DNA of 64,000 nucleotides from assembly GCF_011764565.1 (NCBI RefSeq), contig NZ_AP022871.1:3596320-3660319 (forward strand), given 5' to 3'. Positions 52,592 through 60,715 of the stretch are shown here, one piece after another; position 1 is the first letter of the stretch, and the number at the start of each line of letters is the position of its first letter. The position numbers were made by a program, and so were the translations under genes. The stretch is from Phytohabitans suffuscus (lineage in GTDB: Bacteria; Actinomycetota; Actinomycetes; Mycobacteriales; Micromonosporaceae). The notes under the pieces are model-generated. The model did no database searches, was not told the DNA's origin, and saw nothing but the letters and a program-made list of their open reading frames with translations.

Positions 52592-53102
52592 GGTCCGATT
52601 TGCGCAGAGAGTGCCGATTTCAGCGAACATCCCGCGGTTGCCCCTGTGGGGGGCGGCTCGCGTCCACGATCACCCTGACGAGGAGAACAAACCAGACGAA
52701 TTCGGCGCCGTCGCCACCCCTGCCCTCGAATGCGCGGCTCCCGGCCACGGATCGTGGTATGAAACTGCCCCCAGAGGGGCGGATCCATACCACGATCTAC
52801 AGAAACCGGCCCCCAGTCTCTACATCGGGCGGACAGACCGGCGGAAGCACAGAGGTCACTGTGGACAGACTCGAAACCTGACCCCGGAAGGTCTCTAGAG
52901 GCATTCCAGGGCCGGGTTGTTTGTGCCTGTCCATATCGGACCGTTGGGTCGGCGGTGGGGCGGGTTCTACGGGGTTTCGGGGTCGCCGGTTTCTGCTGGT
53001 TTGTCGGCTTGCCGCAGGGTTCGGGAGTCCGGTTTCGGTGAATCGTGGAGCGGACGTCGCGGTACGCTCAAGGTCCCTTGATCGGCATCGACCACGGCGG
53101 GC
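52592..53102. other. About 510-bp non-coding region between two LCP genes
   Basis: It holds no convincing gene: open frames are short and without family resemblance. It contains two GCCCC-loop-GGGGC type hairpins (near 52635-52650 and inside the large palindrome at 52750-52797). The right third (about 52915-53100) is rich in G-runs and GGGT/GGTT steps on the plus strand. Promoter elements of the LCP gene to the left lie at its left edge. Confidence 0.55.
52750..52797. repeat. Nested palindrome with 12-bp perfect arms
   Basis: GATCGTGGTATG (52750-52761) is the exact complement of 52786-52797. Inside the 24-base interval a second short stem GCCCC/GGGGC (52767-52771 and 52776-52780 approximately) can form. 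The structure could be a remnant of a small mobile element or an RNA structure; it is too far from either gene to be a plain terminator. Confidence 0.7.
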
Positions 53103-53121
53103 GATCCGGTGGCAACGGATC
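53103..53121 (-). terminator. Weak stem-loop just after the second LCP gene
   Basis: GATCCG (53103-53108) pairs with CGGATC (53116-53121) around a 7-base loop, 2 bp beyond the stop codon. The stem is short and there is no T-run, so terminator function is tentative. Confidence 0.4.
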
Positions 53122-53123
53122 CG

Positions 53124-54307
53124 CTAGGTCTTGGCGATGAACTGCGGGTTGCTGATCACGAATTCGGCCAGGCGGCCGTCGCGGACGGCGCCGAGCATCT
53201 GCAGCGACTCCTCGCTGAGCTGCTCGAACTCCTGGCCGTTGACCCGCTGGGTGTTGAACTTGCCGGCGTTGGTCTTGATCAGGACCAGGTCATGGGCGGC
53301 CACGCCACGCAGCGTGAAGATGAAGTCTTCGACCGGGATGCCCTGGGTGTCGAGCACGAAGGCCTTGCCCGCCGCCTTGATGACGTTGTTGAGCTTGAGC
53401 GGGTTGGTGATCACGCCCTTGCTCGTCGCCTCCTTGGCGATGGCCTTGATGAGCTGCTGCTGGTGGCGCTGGCGGCCGTAGTCGCCGTCGGACAGGCTCT
53501 TGCGGATGCGGGCGTAGTCGAGGGCGAGCTCGGCGGACATCCGGCGGCAGCCCTTCTCGTGCACGACCGCCTTGGCGCCCGGCGGCAGGTCCTGGATGCC
53601 CTCGCCCTCCTTGTACCAGAGCTTGTAGATCTTGCCCTTCTTGTCGATGCCCAGGTGGATCGACTCGGCGCGCTCGTCGACGCACATGTTGACGCCGCCC
53701 AGCGTCTTGACGACCGACTCGAAGCCGGCGAAGTCGATGATCGCGGCGCCGTTGAACTTGATGCCGGTCAGCGTGTGCACGGTCTGGGCGAGCGAGTCGA
53801 CGCCGCGGGCGCGCTTTTCGAGCTCGGTGCCGGGGCCCTGGTAGCCGTACGAGAAAGCCGAGTTGATCTTTTCGGTCGAGCCGCCGAAGCCGGTCTTCGG
53901 GTAGGCGGGGATCTGCACGCGCCAGTCGCGTGGGAGGGAGACCAGGTAGGCCTGGTCGTGCGAGGGGGGATGTGCAGCACGACGATCGTGTCGGCCAGCA
54001 CGGCCGTCTCGGAGCTGCCCTTGGGACGGGCGTCGATGCCGACCAGCAGCAGGTTGACCGCGCCCTTGATGTTGTTGCCGCCGGGCTGGCCGGCCGCCGC
54101 GGCGGCGCCACCGAGCAGGCTGGTGGTCTCGATGCTGGAGGTGGCGTTGCCGATGACCACCCGGGCGCCCACGATGGCGGTGCCGCTGAGCATCATGAGC
54201 ACCGCGCCGAAGACGACCGTCAAGCGTGCCCACAGTGGATCCCGCCGGCGCTTGCGCGGGGTGGTGACGTCCGTTCCGGGGCGCCGCTGGCCGCGCTCAA
54301 CCTGCAT
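53124..54307 (-). CDS. LCP-family cell-wall polymer ligase, second of three, frame-broken
   Basis: An intended protein of about 394 residues. A cytoplasmic basic head (TPRKRRRDPLWARL) and one helix (TVVFGAVLMMLSGTAIVGARVVIG) precede the LCP domain: VNLLLVGIDARPKGSS, AVLADTIVVLHIPP, then in the next frame SHDQAYLVSLPRDWRVQIPAYPKTGFGG, AAIIDFAGFESVVKTLGGVNMCVDE and SAELALDYARIRKSLSDGDYGRQRHQQQ. The frame change is at the GGGGGG run 53964-53969, where one base restores HIPPSHDQ. The arginines and aspartates of the pyrophosphate site are present. ATG at 54307. The C-terminal lid part (FISFTLRGVAAHDLVLIK-like) is complete. Confidence 0.92.
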
Positions 54308-54383
54308 TCTTGGGTCCGATCGCCGGGGGTCAGGTCCAGCGGGCAAGATACATCCACTAGCGGTATTGAAGGTTAACAGCAGA

Positions 54384-54413
54384 TGGCGTAGCCGGAAACA
54401 TCCGGCTACGCCA
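54384..54413 (-). terminator. Perfect 13-bp stem-loop after the third LCP gene
   Basis: TGGCGTAGCCGGA (54384-54396) and its complement (54401-54413) enclose the loop AACA. It starts 14 bp beyond the stop of the LCP gene at 54428 and separates it from the promoter of the next LCP gene, so the LCP genes are not simply one operon. Confidence 0.85.
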
Positions 54414-54427
54414 CCGACGGTCGTCGA

Positions 54428-55663
54428 TCAACTACCCTGCTTGGGGGCCGGCGAGGCATTGGCCGCGGCCCATTCGCCCATCTTGTCAGAGGCCATCGCC
54501 TCGTACATGGCCAGGGCTTTCTCCTTGTCGGAGACCACCACGGACTCGCCGTTGATGGTCTCGCTGCCCTTGTGCGGGCTGGTGAAGAAGATCAGGTTCT
54601 CTCCACGCAGGCTGCGGAACTGAAGGGCCATGTCGACCAACGAGAAGCCCTGGTCCACGGTCACCGCGTCGGTCGTCGCCTTGAGGAACGAGTTGAGCTT
54701 CTTCGGGTTGGTCAGCGTGCCGGTGCTCGCCGCCTTGTCCATCAGCGCCTTCAGGAACTCCTGCTGGTGGCGCACCCGGGCGAAGTCGCCGTCCGGGAAC
54801 TGCTTGCGCTGGCGGACCCAGTCGAGCGCCTGGTCGCCGTTCATGTGCTGCACGCCCTTGTGGAAGGTCCGGTACGGCTTGTGGATCGAGGTGACGGTGC
54901 GCTCGACGTTGAGGTCGACGCCGCCGAGCGCGTCGGTGACCTCCTTGAAGCCGCCGAAGTCGATCGCCATCACGTGGTCGATGTGCACGTCGGTGAAGCA
55001 CTCCACGGTACGCACCGCGAGCGGGAGCCCACCGAACGCGAAGGCCGCGTTGATCTTTCCGCGCTGGCCGCTGCCGCAGTCGGCGCTCGCCTTCTCCGGG
55101 ATCGGCACGTAGAGGTCACGGGGGATGGAGACCAGGTACGCCTTGTCGTGGCTGGCCGGGATGTGCATCAGGATGATCGTGTCGGCGCGCCACTCGCTGC
55201 CCGCGTCGACCTTGGCGTCGGGGTCGCGGGAGTCGCTGCCCACCAGCAGGATGTTGAGGGTCCCGTCGACCGTCTTGGCCGGCCGGCCGCCGGTGATGTC
55301 CGAGAAGGCGTCAGTGCGGGCCAGGTCGTCGTCGAGGCCGTTGACGTACGCCCACAGGCCCAGGCCGCCGAGCAGACCGAGCACGAGGACCGCGATGCCG
55401 GCCACGAGTGCGATGCGCCCCCAGCGGGGACGCAGGCGGGGGCGCCGGCCACCCGGGTAGACCGGACCGCCCGGCCCGCCGGGGCCACCGGGACCGCCAG
55501 GCCCGCGGCCGCCGTATCCCGCCGACCGCGCCGGTGGCCGCCCTTGGGCAGCCGTGCCGGGCACGTGGGCGCGGCCGGAGATTCGCCCCGAATCGGGCTG
55601 GTTCATGCCCGGTACGGACGCCCGGCCGGAGCTGCCGCCGTAGGAAGACCTGGTCGCTGTCAT
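54428..55663 (-). CDS. LCP-family cell-wall polymer ligase, third of three, intact
   Basis: A 411-residue protein with a long Gly/Pro-rich cytoplasmic head (about 1-80, with repeated GGPGGPGG), one membrane helix (IALVAGIAVLVLGLLGGLGLWAYV) and a complete LCP domain. The domain has LNILLVGSDSRDPDAK, RADTIILMHIPASHDKAYLVSIPRDLYVPIP, KINAAFAFGGLPLAVRTVE, HVMAIDFGGFKEVTDALGGVDL, GDQALDWVRQRKQFPDGDFARVRHQQEFLKAL and a Ser/Thr-rich end. In actinobacteria, LCP proteins attach arabinogalactan, teichoic acid-like polymers or capsules. It has its own terminator downstream. ATG at 55663. Confidence 0.95.
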   Translation of the reverse strand: MTATRSSYGGSSGRASVPGMNQPDSGRISGRAHVPGTAAQGRPPARSAGYGGRGPGGPGGPGGPGGPVYPGGRRPRLRPRWGRIALVAGIAVLVLGLLGGLGLWAYVNGLDDDLARTDAFSDITGGRPAKTVDGTLNILLVGSDSRDPDAKVDAGSEWRADTIILMHIPASHDKAYLVSIPRDLYVPIPEKASADCGSGQRGKINAAFAFGGLPLAVRTVECFTDVHIDHVMAIDFGGFKEVTDALGGVDLNVERTVTSIHKPYRTFHKGVQHMNGDQALDWVRQRKQFPDGDFARVRHQQEFLKALMDKAASTGTLTNPKKLNSFLKATTDAVTVDQGFSLVDMALQFRSLRGENLIFFTSPHKGSETINGESVVVSDKEKALAMYEAMASDKMGEWAAANASPAPKQGS

Positions 55664-55735
55664 GTATTTCAGGGTAGGTCGGGAACGCCCGTGCGCCTTT
55701 CAGCCAACGCCGGGGCGGCACAAACCCGGGAGTGT

Positions 55736-56737
55736 TTAGCCGACCCGGTGCGCGCTGACCTTGCCGATGCGCTGGGCGAAGTGCTCGATGGTCCGGCGGA
55801 GCCCTTCCTCGACTCCCACGGTGGGGGTGAAGCCGAGGCGGGTGCGGGCGAGCGTCAGGTCCGGGCGGCGCATCTCCGGGTCGTCCGCGGTGCGCGGGAG
55901 GTAGCTGACCACGGACTCGCTCCCGGTCAGCCGGACGATCAGCTCGGCCAGCTCGCGCATCGAGAACTCGTCTTCGGTGCCGCAGTTGATCGGGCCGGTC
56001 TCGGTCGAGTCGAGGAGCAGCAGGATGCCCTTGACCAGGTCGTCGACGTAGCAGATCGACCGGGTCTGGGTGCCGCTGCCGTGCAGCGTGATCGGCTGGC
56101 CGCGCAGCGCCTGGGTGATGAACGTCGGCACCGCCCGCCCGTCGTCCGGCCGCATCCGGGGCCCGTACGTATTGAAGATCCGCACGACGCCCACGTCGAG
56201 CCCGTGGTGCCGCTGGTAGGCCATCGTGGCGGCCTCGGCGAAGCGCTTGGACTCGTCGTAGACGCTGCGCACGCCGACCGGGTTGACGTTGCCCCAGTAC
56301 GACTCGGGCTGGGGGTGCACCTTCGGGTCGCCGTATGCCTCGGAGGTGGAGGCGAGGATGAACCGGGCACCGTCCCTGAGCGAGCGGTCGAGCAGGTGCA
56401 GCGTGGCCTGCGAGCCGACCCGGAGGATCTCGATCGGCAGCGTGGCGAAGTCGGTGGGGCTGGCCGGCGAGGCCATGTGGAGGATCGCGTCGAAACGCTG
56501 GGCGAACGCCGGGTGGTGGTCGGGCAGCCCGTCGGCCACATCGGCCTCGATGAGCGTGAACTCGGAGTGCTCGGTCAGGTGGGCCACATTGTCCTTGGAC
56601 CCGGTCACGAAGTTGTCGACCGCGACGACCGTGCAGCCGCGCGCCAGCAGCGCGTCGACCAGGTGCGACGGTACAAACCCCGCACCCCCGGTGACGAGGA
56701 CGCGGTGACCTGCTCCGAATCGCGGGACTACGACCAT
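55736..56737 (-). CDS. UDP-glucuronate decarboxylase-like SDR epimerase/dehydratase
   Basis: A 333-residue extended short-chain dehydrogenase. It has an NAD-binding VLVTGGAGFVPSHLVDALL (with P where many relatives have G or I), DNFVTGSKDNVAHL, the catalytic Ser/Thr segment FILASTSEAYGDPKVHPQ and the YDESKRFAEA Tyr-Lys pair. Also present are RIFNTYGPRMRPDDGRAVPTFITQAL and DDPEMRRPDLTLARTRLGF, which favour UDP-xylose synthase (UXS) type over simple epimerases. It would supply a UDP-sugar for envelope glycopolymers. ATG at 56737 is preceded by TAGGCT at 7 bases. Confidence 0.9.
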   Translation of the reverse strand: MVVVPRFGAGHRVLVTGGAGFVPSHLVDALLARGCTVVAVDNFVTGSKDNVAHLTEHSEFTLIEADVADGLPDHHPAFAQRFDAILHMASPASPTDFATLPIEILRVGSQATLHLLDRSLRDGARFILASTSEAYGDPKVHPQPESYWGNVNPVGVRSVYDESKRFAEAATMAYQRHHGLDVGVVRIFNTYGPRMRPDDGRAVPTFITQALRGQPITLHGSGTQTRSICYVDDLVKGILLLLDSTETGPINCGTEDEFSMRELAELIVRLTGSESVVSYLPRTADDPEMRRPDLTLARTRLGFTPTVGVEEGLRRTIEHFAQRIGKVSAHRVG

Positions 56738-56750
56738 GAGCGCAAGCCTA
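56738..56750 (-). promoter_or_regulatory. Leaderless-type -10 box of the UXS-like gene
   Basis: Minus-strand TAGGCT (56750-56745), then tgcgctc and the ATG at 56737. Confidence 0.6.
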
Positions 56751-56834
56751 CCGATTCATGCCTACCGCCTCGTCCCCACGTACCCCGCCCGCGGCCAGCG
56801 GAACCTCCGGCGCGGCCCAACCTGGCACAGACGG

Positions 56835-56875
56835 GACGGACCCGCGCGGCTGTGGGCAGGCCGCGCGGGTCCGTC
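56835..56875 (-). terminator. Perfect 16-bp stem-loop after the symporter gene
   Basis: GACGGACCCGCGCGGC (56835-56850) and its complement (56860-56875) enclose a 9-base loop. It lies 69 bp beyond the stop of the symporter gene and before the UXS-like promoter, so it most likely ends the DUF485-symporter transcript. Confidence 0.8.
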
Positions 56876-56944
56876 GGGTCGCCCTTCACTCGCCCCGGGT
56901 GCCGTCTCGCGGCACGGGCCGAACTACGGGCGTCGCCGGGTGGG

Positions 56945-58621
56945 TCAGTGCGCACCCGCACCGGTGAGGGAGCGCACCTCCAACTCGGCGTACTTCTCCT
57001 CGTCGGACTCCTTGGAGAGCATCGTGCCGATCCAGCCGCACAGGAAGCCGAACGGGATCGAGATGATGCCGGGGTTGGACAGCGGGAACCACTGCCAGTC
57101 GGCATCCGGGAACATCGAGTTCGGCCGGCCGGACACCACGGGCGAGAAGAAGACCAGCACCACGGCGGAGAGCAGACCACCATAGATCGCCCAAACCGCA
57201 CCTGAGGTGTTGAACCTCTTCCAGAAGAGGCTGTACAGGATGGCTGGCAGGTTGCCGGAGGCGGCCACCGCGAACGCCAGCGCGACCAGGAAGGCCACGT
57301 TGAGGCTCTGGGCGAAGAGGGCCAGCACGATCGAGATCGCGCCGATGGCGAACGCGGCGATCCGGGCCACGTTCACCTCCTGCTTCTCCGACGTCTCGCC
57401 CCTCTTGATCACGTTGGCGTAGAAGTCGTGCGCGAGGCTCGACGACGACGCCAGTGTCAGGCCGGCCACCACCGCCAGGATCGTGGCGAAGGCGACGGCC
57501 GCGATGACCGCGAGTAGCACCGCACCGCCCGTGTCTCCGCCGAGGAAGTCGATGCCGAGCTGCTCGGCCAGCTGTGGAGCGGCCGTGTTGCCGGCCGCGT
57601 TCTGCTCGCGGATGGCGTCGCCGCCCACCAGCGCCGCCGCGCCGAAGCCGAGCGCGAGGGTGAAGAGGTAGAAGGTGCCGATGATGCCGATCGCCCAGAG
57701 CACGCTGCGCCGGGCCGCCCGGGCGGTGGGCACCGTGTAGAAGCGGATCAGGATGTGCGGCAGGCCGGCCGTGCCCAGCACCAGCGCGATGCCGAGCGAG
57801 AAGAGGTCGACCTTGTTGTAGAAGGTCTGCGTCGCGTTGTTGGCGACCTCGACGCCGTAGTACAGGCCGGGCTGGAGGAACGCCTCGCCCTTGCCGGACT
57901 GGTCCGCGGCGGCACCGAGCAGCGAGGAGAGGTTGAAGTTGAACTTCGCCAGCACCAGTACGGTCATCAGCGCCGCGCCGCTCATGAGCAGGAACGCCTT
58001 GACGATCTGGACGTACGTGGTGCCCTTCATCCCGCCGACCGTGACGTAGACGATCATCAGGGCGCCGACCAGGATGATCGTGGCGACCTTGGCGGCGTCG
58101 GCGTCCATGCCGAGGAACGTCGTGCCCGGCCTGATGCCCAGCAGCAGCGCGACCAGGGCGCCCGCGCCGACCATCTGGGCGATCAGGTAGAAGATCGACA
58201 CCGTGATCGTGGAGACGGCGGCCGCCGTACGCACCGGGCGCTGGCGCATCCGGAACGCGAGCACGTCGGCCATCGTGTACTTGCCCGAGTTGCGCAGGAG
58301 CTCGGCGACGAGCAGCAGCGCGACGAGCCACGCCACCAGGAAGCCGATCGAGTACAGGAAGCCGTCGTACCCGTACAGCGCGATGAGGCCGGCGATGCCG
58401 AGGAACGACGCGGCCGACATGTAGTCGCCGCCGATCGCCATGCCGTTCTGGAAGCCGGAGAACGACCGGCCGCCGGCGTAGAAGTCGGTCGCCGTCTTGG
58501 TCTGGCGGCTCGCCCAGATCGTGATCGCCAGGGTGGCGGCCACGAAGACCAGGAAGAGCGTGATCGTCAGCGTACGGGCGGTGGAGCTACCGGCCTCGGC
58601 CGCGAGGAAGGCGGGGTTCAC
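56945..58621 (-). CDS. actP: ActP-type sodium:solute (acetate) symporter
   Basis: A 558-residue member of the sodium/solute symporter family with about 13 helices. Features are DFYAGGRSFSGFQNGMAIGGDYMSAASFLGIAGLIALYGYDG, the sodium-site region GGMKGTTYVQIVKAFLL and GTAGLPHILIRFYTVPTARAARRSV, LASSSSLAHDFYANVIKRG and NLPAILYSLFWKRFNTSGAVWAIYGG. These match the acetate permease ActP subgroup. GTG at 58621 overlaps the DUF485 stop by 4 bp (GTGA), the usual YjcH-ActP coupling. The transported acid is probably acetate or another short carboxylate; specificity is inferred. Confidence 0.92.
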   Translation of the reverse strand: MNPAFLAAEAGSSTARTLTITLFLVFVAATLAITIWASRQTKTATDFYAGGRSFSGFQNGMAIGGDYMSAASFLGIAGLIALYGYDGFLYSIGFLVAWLVALLLVAELLRNSGKYTMADVLAFRMRQRPVRTAAAVSTITVSIFYLIAQMVGAGALVALLLGIRPGTTFLGMDADAAKVATIILVGALMIVYVTVGGMKGTTYVQIVKAFLLMSGAALMTVLVLAKFNFNLSSLLGAAADQSGKGEAFLQPGLYYGVEVANNATQTFYNKVDLFSLGIALVLGTAGLPHILIRFYTVPTARAARRSVLWAIGIIGTFYLFTLALGFGAAALVGGDAIREQNAAGNTAAPQLAEQLGIDFLGGDTGGAVLLAVIAAVAFATILAVVAGLTLASSSSLAHDFYANVIKRGETSEKQEVNVARIAAFAIGAISIVLALFAQSLNVAFLVALAFAVAASGNLPAILYSLFWKRFNTSGAVWAIYGGLLSAVVLVFFSPVVSGRPNSMFPDADWQWFPLSNPGIISIPFGFLCGWIGTMLSKESDEEKYAELEVRSLTGAGAH

Positions 58622-58970
58622 GCGGTGTCTCCCTTCTCCGCGATCTCGTGCGCGATCTTGTCGGCGAGCGGGTCGACCTGGCGGGCCGCGAACCGCGAGT
58701 ACAGCCACGCGATAAGGAACGTGGACACGAACTGGAGCAGGCCGAAGACGAGCGCCACGTTGATGTGGCCGACGACCTTGGTGTCCATGAAGCCGCGCGC
58801 GTAGGCGGACATGATCACGTAGAGCGCGTACCAGAGAAAGAACGCCGCGGTCATCGGGAAGATGAAGCCGCGCAGCGTCTTGCGCAGCCTCGAGAAGTCC
58901 TCCGACTGCTGTACCGCGACGTACCGCTCCCCGGACGTCGAGGCGGCGGGGCGGGAGTATCCGTCGTCAT
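58618..58970 (-). CDS. DUF485 (YjcH-like) membrane protein, frame-broken
   Basis: A small two-helix membrane partner of ActP-type symporters. The clean part is PMTAAFFLWYALYVIMSAYARGFM and VALVFGLLQFVSTFLIAWLYSRFAARQVDPLADKI. The start MTTDTPAPP at 58970 is in another frame; adding one base in the GGCGGCGGGG segment near 58942-58950 gives STSGERYVAVQQSEDFSRLRKTLRGFIFP, the usual N-terminal half, and about 117 residues. Its stop overlaps the symporter start. The role of these proteins is unclear, but the linkage is near universal. Confidence 0.88.
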
Positions 58971-59139
58971 GCGAAGTTCACCACCTTCACAGGCATAGGC
59001 GGGTGTCGGCAGGACCGTAAGAACGGCGGTACGGATGGCGGAACCCGTGATCGCGATCACGGCCGTCGATTGCGCCGAACGGTTGTCTGCCTGCGCCGAG
59101 TGACCTGGATCACGCCGGTAACCGGTCGGACGCCTGCCG

Positions 59140-59685
59140 CTAACGAAGCTCGCGGTAGCGGCCGCGGAAGTGGATCAGCGGGGACTCGTCCGGGCCGACC
59201 TCGATCGTCTCGATCGTCGCCTCCACCAGCAGGCCCCAGCCGAACTCGCGCGCCCCGTCCAGCCGGCACCCCACCCAGGTGCCCACGCCGGCCGGCACCG
59301 GACCGTACGGCGTGCCGGTCCAGTCGCCGTCCCCCCGGAAGAGGCCGCCGGGCGCGGGCAGGATACCGGCGAAGCGGTCGGCGAGCTGCTTGTGCGCGGC
59401 GGCCAGGGGAGCCACCGCGAACCGCCCCGCCGCGCTCGCCGCTGCCCAGAGGTCGGACTCGTCGTCGACGATGCCGAGCAGCCGGCCCGGCTCACCACCG
59501 GCGACGACCGTGGACGAGACGGTGAGACCGGCCGGGCCCGGCGCGGTCCAGAGCGTCACCGTCGAGGCGAGGCGGCCGCGCAGCTGGCGTACGGGCGAGC
59601 GGGCCACGCCAGGCGTCGCGAACGGGTCGGTGCCGTGGATCCGCGCCCCGGGCTCGGGAAAGCTCACTGACCCATCTTCGTTCAT
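59140..59685 (-). CDS. Flavin reductase-like FMN-binding split-barrel protein
   Basis: A 181-residue protein of the flavin reductase family: ASTVTLWTAPGPAGLTVSSTVVAGGEPGRLLGIVDDESDLW, FAVAPLAAAHKQLADRFAG and VGCRLDGAREFGWGLLVEATIETIEVG with LIHFRGRYREL at the end. Members reduce FMN with NAD(P)H or bind flavin for a partner monooxygenase; none is adjacent. ATG at 59685 is divergent from the binding lipoprotein gene with 45 bp between. Confidence 0.83.
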   Translation of the reverse strand: MNEDGSVSFPEPGARIHGTDPFATPGVARSPVRQLRGRLASTVTLWTAPGPAGLTVSSTVVAGGEPGRLLGIVDDESDLWAAASAAGRFAVAPLAAAHKQLADRFAGILPAPGGLFRGDGDWTGTPYGPVPAGVGTWVGCRLDGAREFGWGLLVEATIETIEVGPDESPLIHFRGRYRELR

Positions 59686-59718
59686 GCACCGTTACGACTC
59701 TCGTTAACCCCGTACTCC

Positions 59719-59730
59719 TACTTTGCCGCC
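59719..59730 (+). promoter_or_regulatory. Leaderless-type -10 box of the glutamate-type binding protein gene
   Basis: TACTTT at 59719-59724, then gccgcc and the ATG at 59731. Confidence 0.6.
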
Positions 59731-60699
59731 ATGAACGCGAGGATTGGGGCGTTGGCGCTGGTGGCGGCGCTCCTGGCGGGCTGTGGATCCGAGCCGGCGG
59801 CCCTGCCGGCGCAGGAGGAGCTGCCCGCGCCGCGGCCGGTCGGCGTCAAGGACCCGGCGCCCCCGCCGAACAGCTCGCCCGAGGAGGGCGGGTGCGACCC
59901 GCGGGCCAGCTACCGGCCGCGCGGCGACCTCCCGGCGCCGGGCGCCATGCCACCGGGCTCCACGATGGCGAAGATCGCGGCCCGTGGCCAGCTGGTCATC
60001 GGCGTCAGCCAGACCACCTACCTGTTCGGGTACCGCGACCCCGACTCCGGCGAGATCGTCGGCGTCGACATCGAGATCGCCCGGGAGATCTCCCGCGCGA
60101 TGTTCGGCGAGCCCGACAGGATCCGGTTTCGGTCGATGGCCGCCGCCGAGCGCATCCCCGCCATCAAGGCCGGCGAGGTCGACATGATCATCCGTACCAC
60201 CTCGATGAACTGCGAACGGTGGCGCGAGGTGGCCTTCTCCACCTCCTACTACGAGGCGCAGCAGCGCGTGCTCGTGCGCGGCGACTCGACGGCGCGCGGC
60301 ATCCAGGACCTCGGTGGAAAGAAGGTGTGCGCCGCCGAGGGCAGCTCCGACCTCGCCAACATCGCCGCCGCGCCGGCAAAGCCGATACCGGTCTCCGCGG
60401 TCGAGGTGCTCGACTGCCTGGTGCTGCTGCAGCAGCACCAGGTCGACGCGATCTCGAACGACGACGCCCAGCTGGCCGGCTTCGTCGCCCAGGACCCCAC
60501 GACGCGCGTGGTCGGCCCGCCGCTGCGGGTGGAGCCGTACGGCATCATGATGTCGCAGTCCACAGTGGACCTGATCCGCTTCGTGAACGGCGTGCTCGAC
60601 CGGATGCGCGCCGACGGCCGGCTCGCCGCCATCTACCGGCGGTGGCTCACCCCGCTCGGCGCCGTGCCCACCCCGCCGGCGGCCCGCTACCGCGACTGA
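59731..60699 (+). CDS. Amino-acid (glutamate/glutamine-type) ABC transporter binding lipoprotein
   Basis: A 322-residue solute-binding protein. The signal peptide MNARIGALALVAALLAGC ends in a lipobox. A Pro-rich linker follows, then an SBP_bac_3 domain (about 80-305): STMAKIAARGQLVIGVSQTTYLFGYRDPDSGEIVGVDIEIAREI, AGEVDMIIRTTSMNCERWREVAFSTSYYEAQQRVLV and DLIRFVNGVLDRMRADGRLAAIYRRWL. It resembles the actinobacterial GlnH-type protein often found near pknG; neither pknG nor permease genes are in the window beside it. The two extra cysteines may form a disulfide. The ligand is inferred. Confidence 0.88.
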   Translation: MNARIGALALVAALLAGCGSEPAALPAQEELPAPRPVGVKDPAPPPNSSPEEGGCDPRASYRPRGDLPAPGAMPPGSTMAKIAARGQLVIGVSQTTYLFGYRDPDSGEIVGVDIEIAREISRAMFGEPDRIRFRSMAAAERIPAIKAGEVDMIIRTTSMNCERWREVAFSTSYYEAQQRVLVRGDSTARGIQDLGGKKVCAAEGSSDLANIAAAPAKPIPVSAVEVLDCLVLLQQHQVDAISNDDAQLAGFVAQDPTTRVVGPPLRVEPYGIMMSQSTVDLIRFVNGVLDRMRADGRLAAIYRRWLTPLGAVPTPPAARYRD

Positions 60700-60715
60700 C
60701 CCCGCGCGCTGGGCC

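Noticed and set aside
52600..52881. A 93-residue plus-strand frame in the LCP gap
   Set aside because: It has no start context, an irregular composition and no resemblance to known proteins, and it runs through the palindrome at 52750-52797.
54572..57205. An 877-residue plus-strand open frame across the LCP and UXS-like genes
   Set aside because: It is the antisense of two well-recognised minus-strand genes and has no domain of its own.
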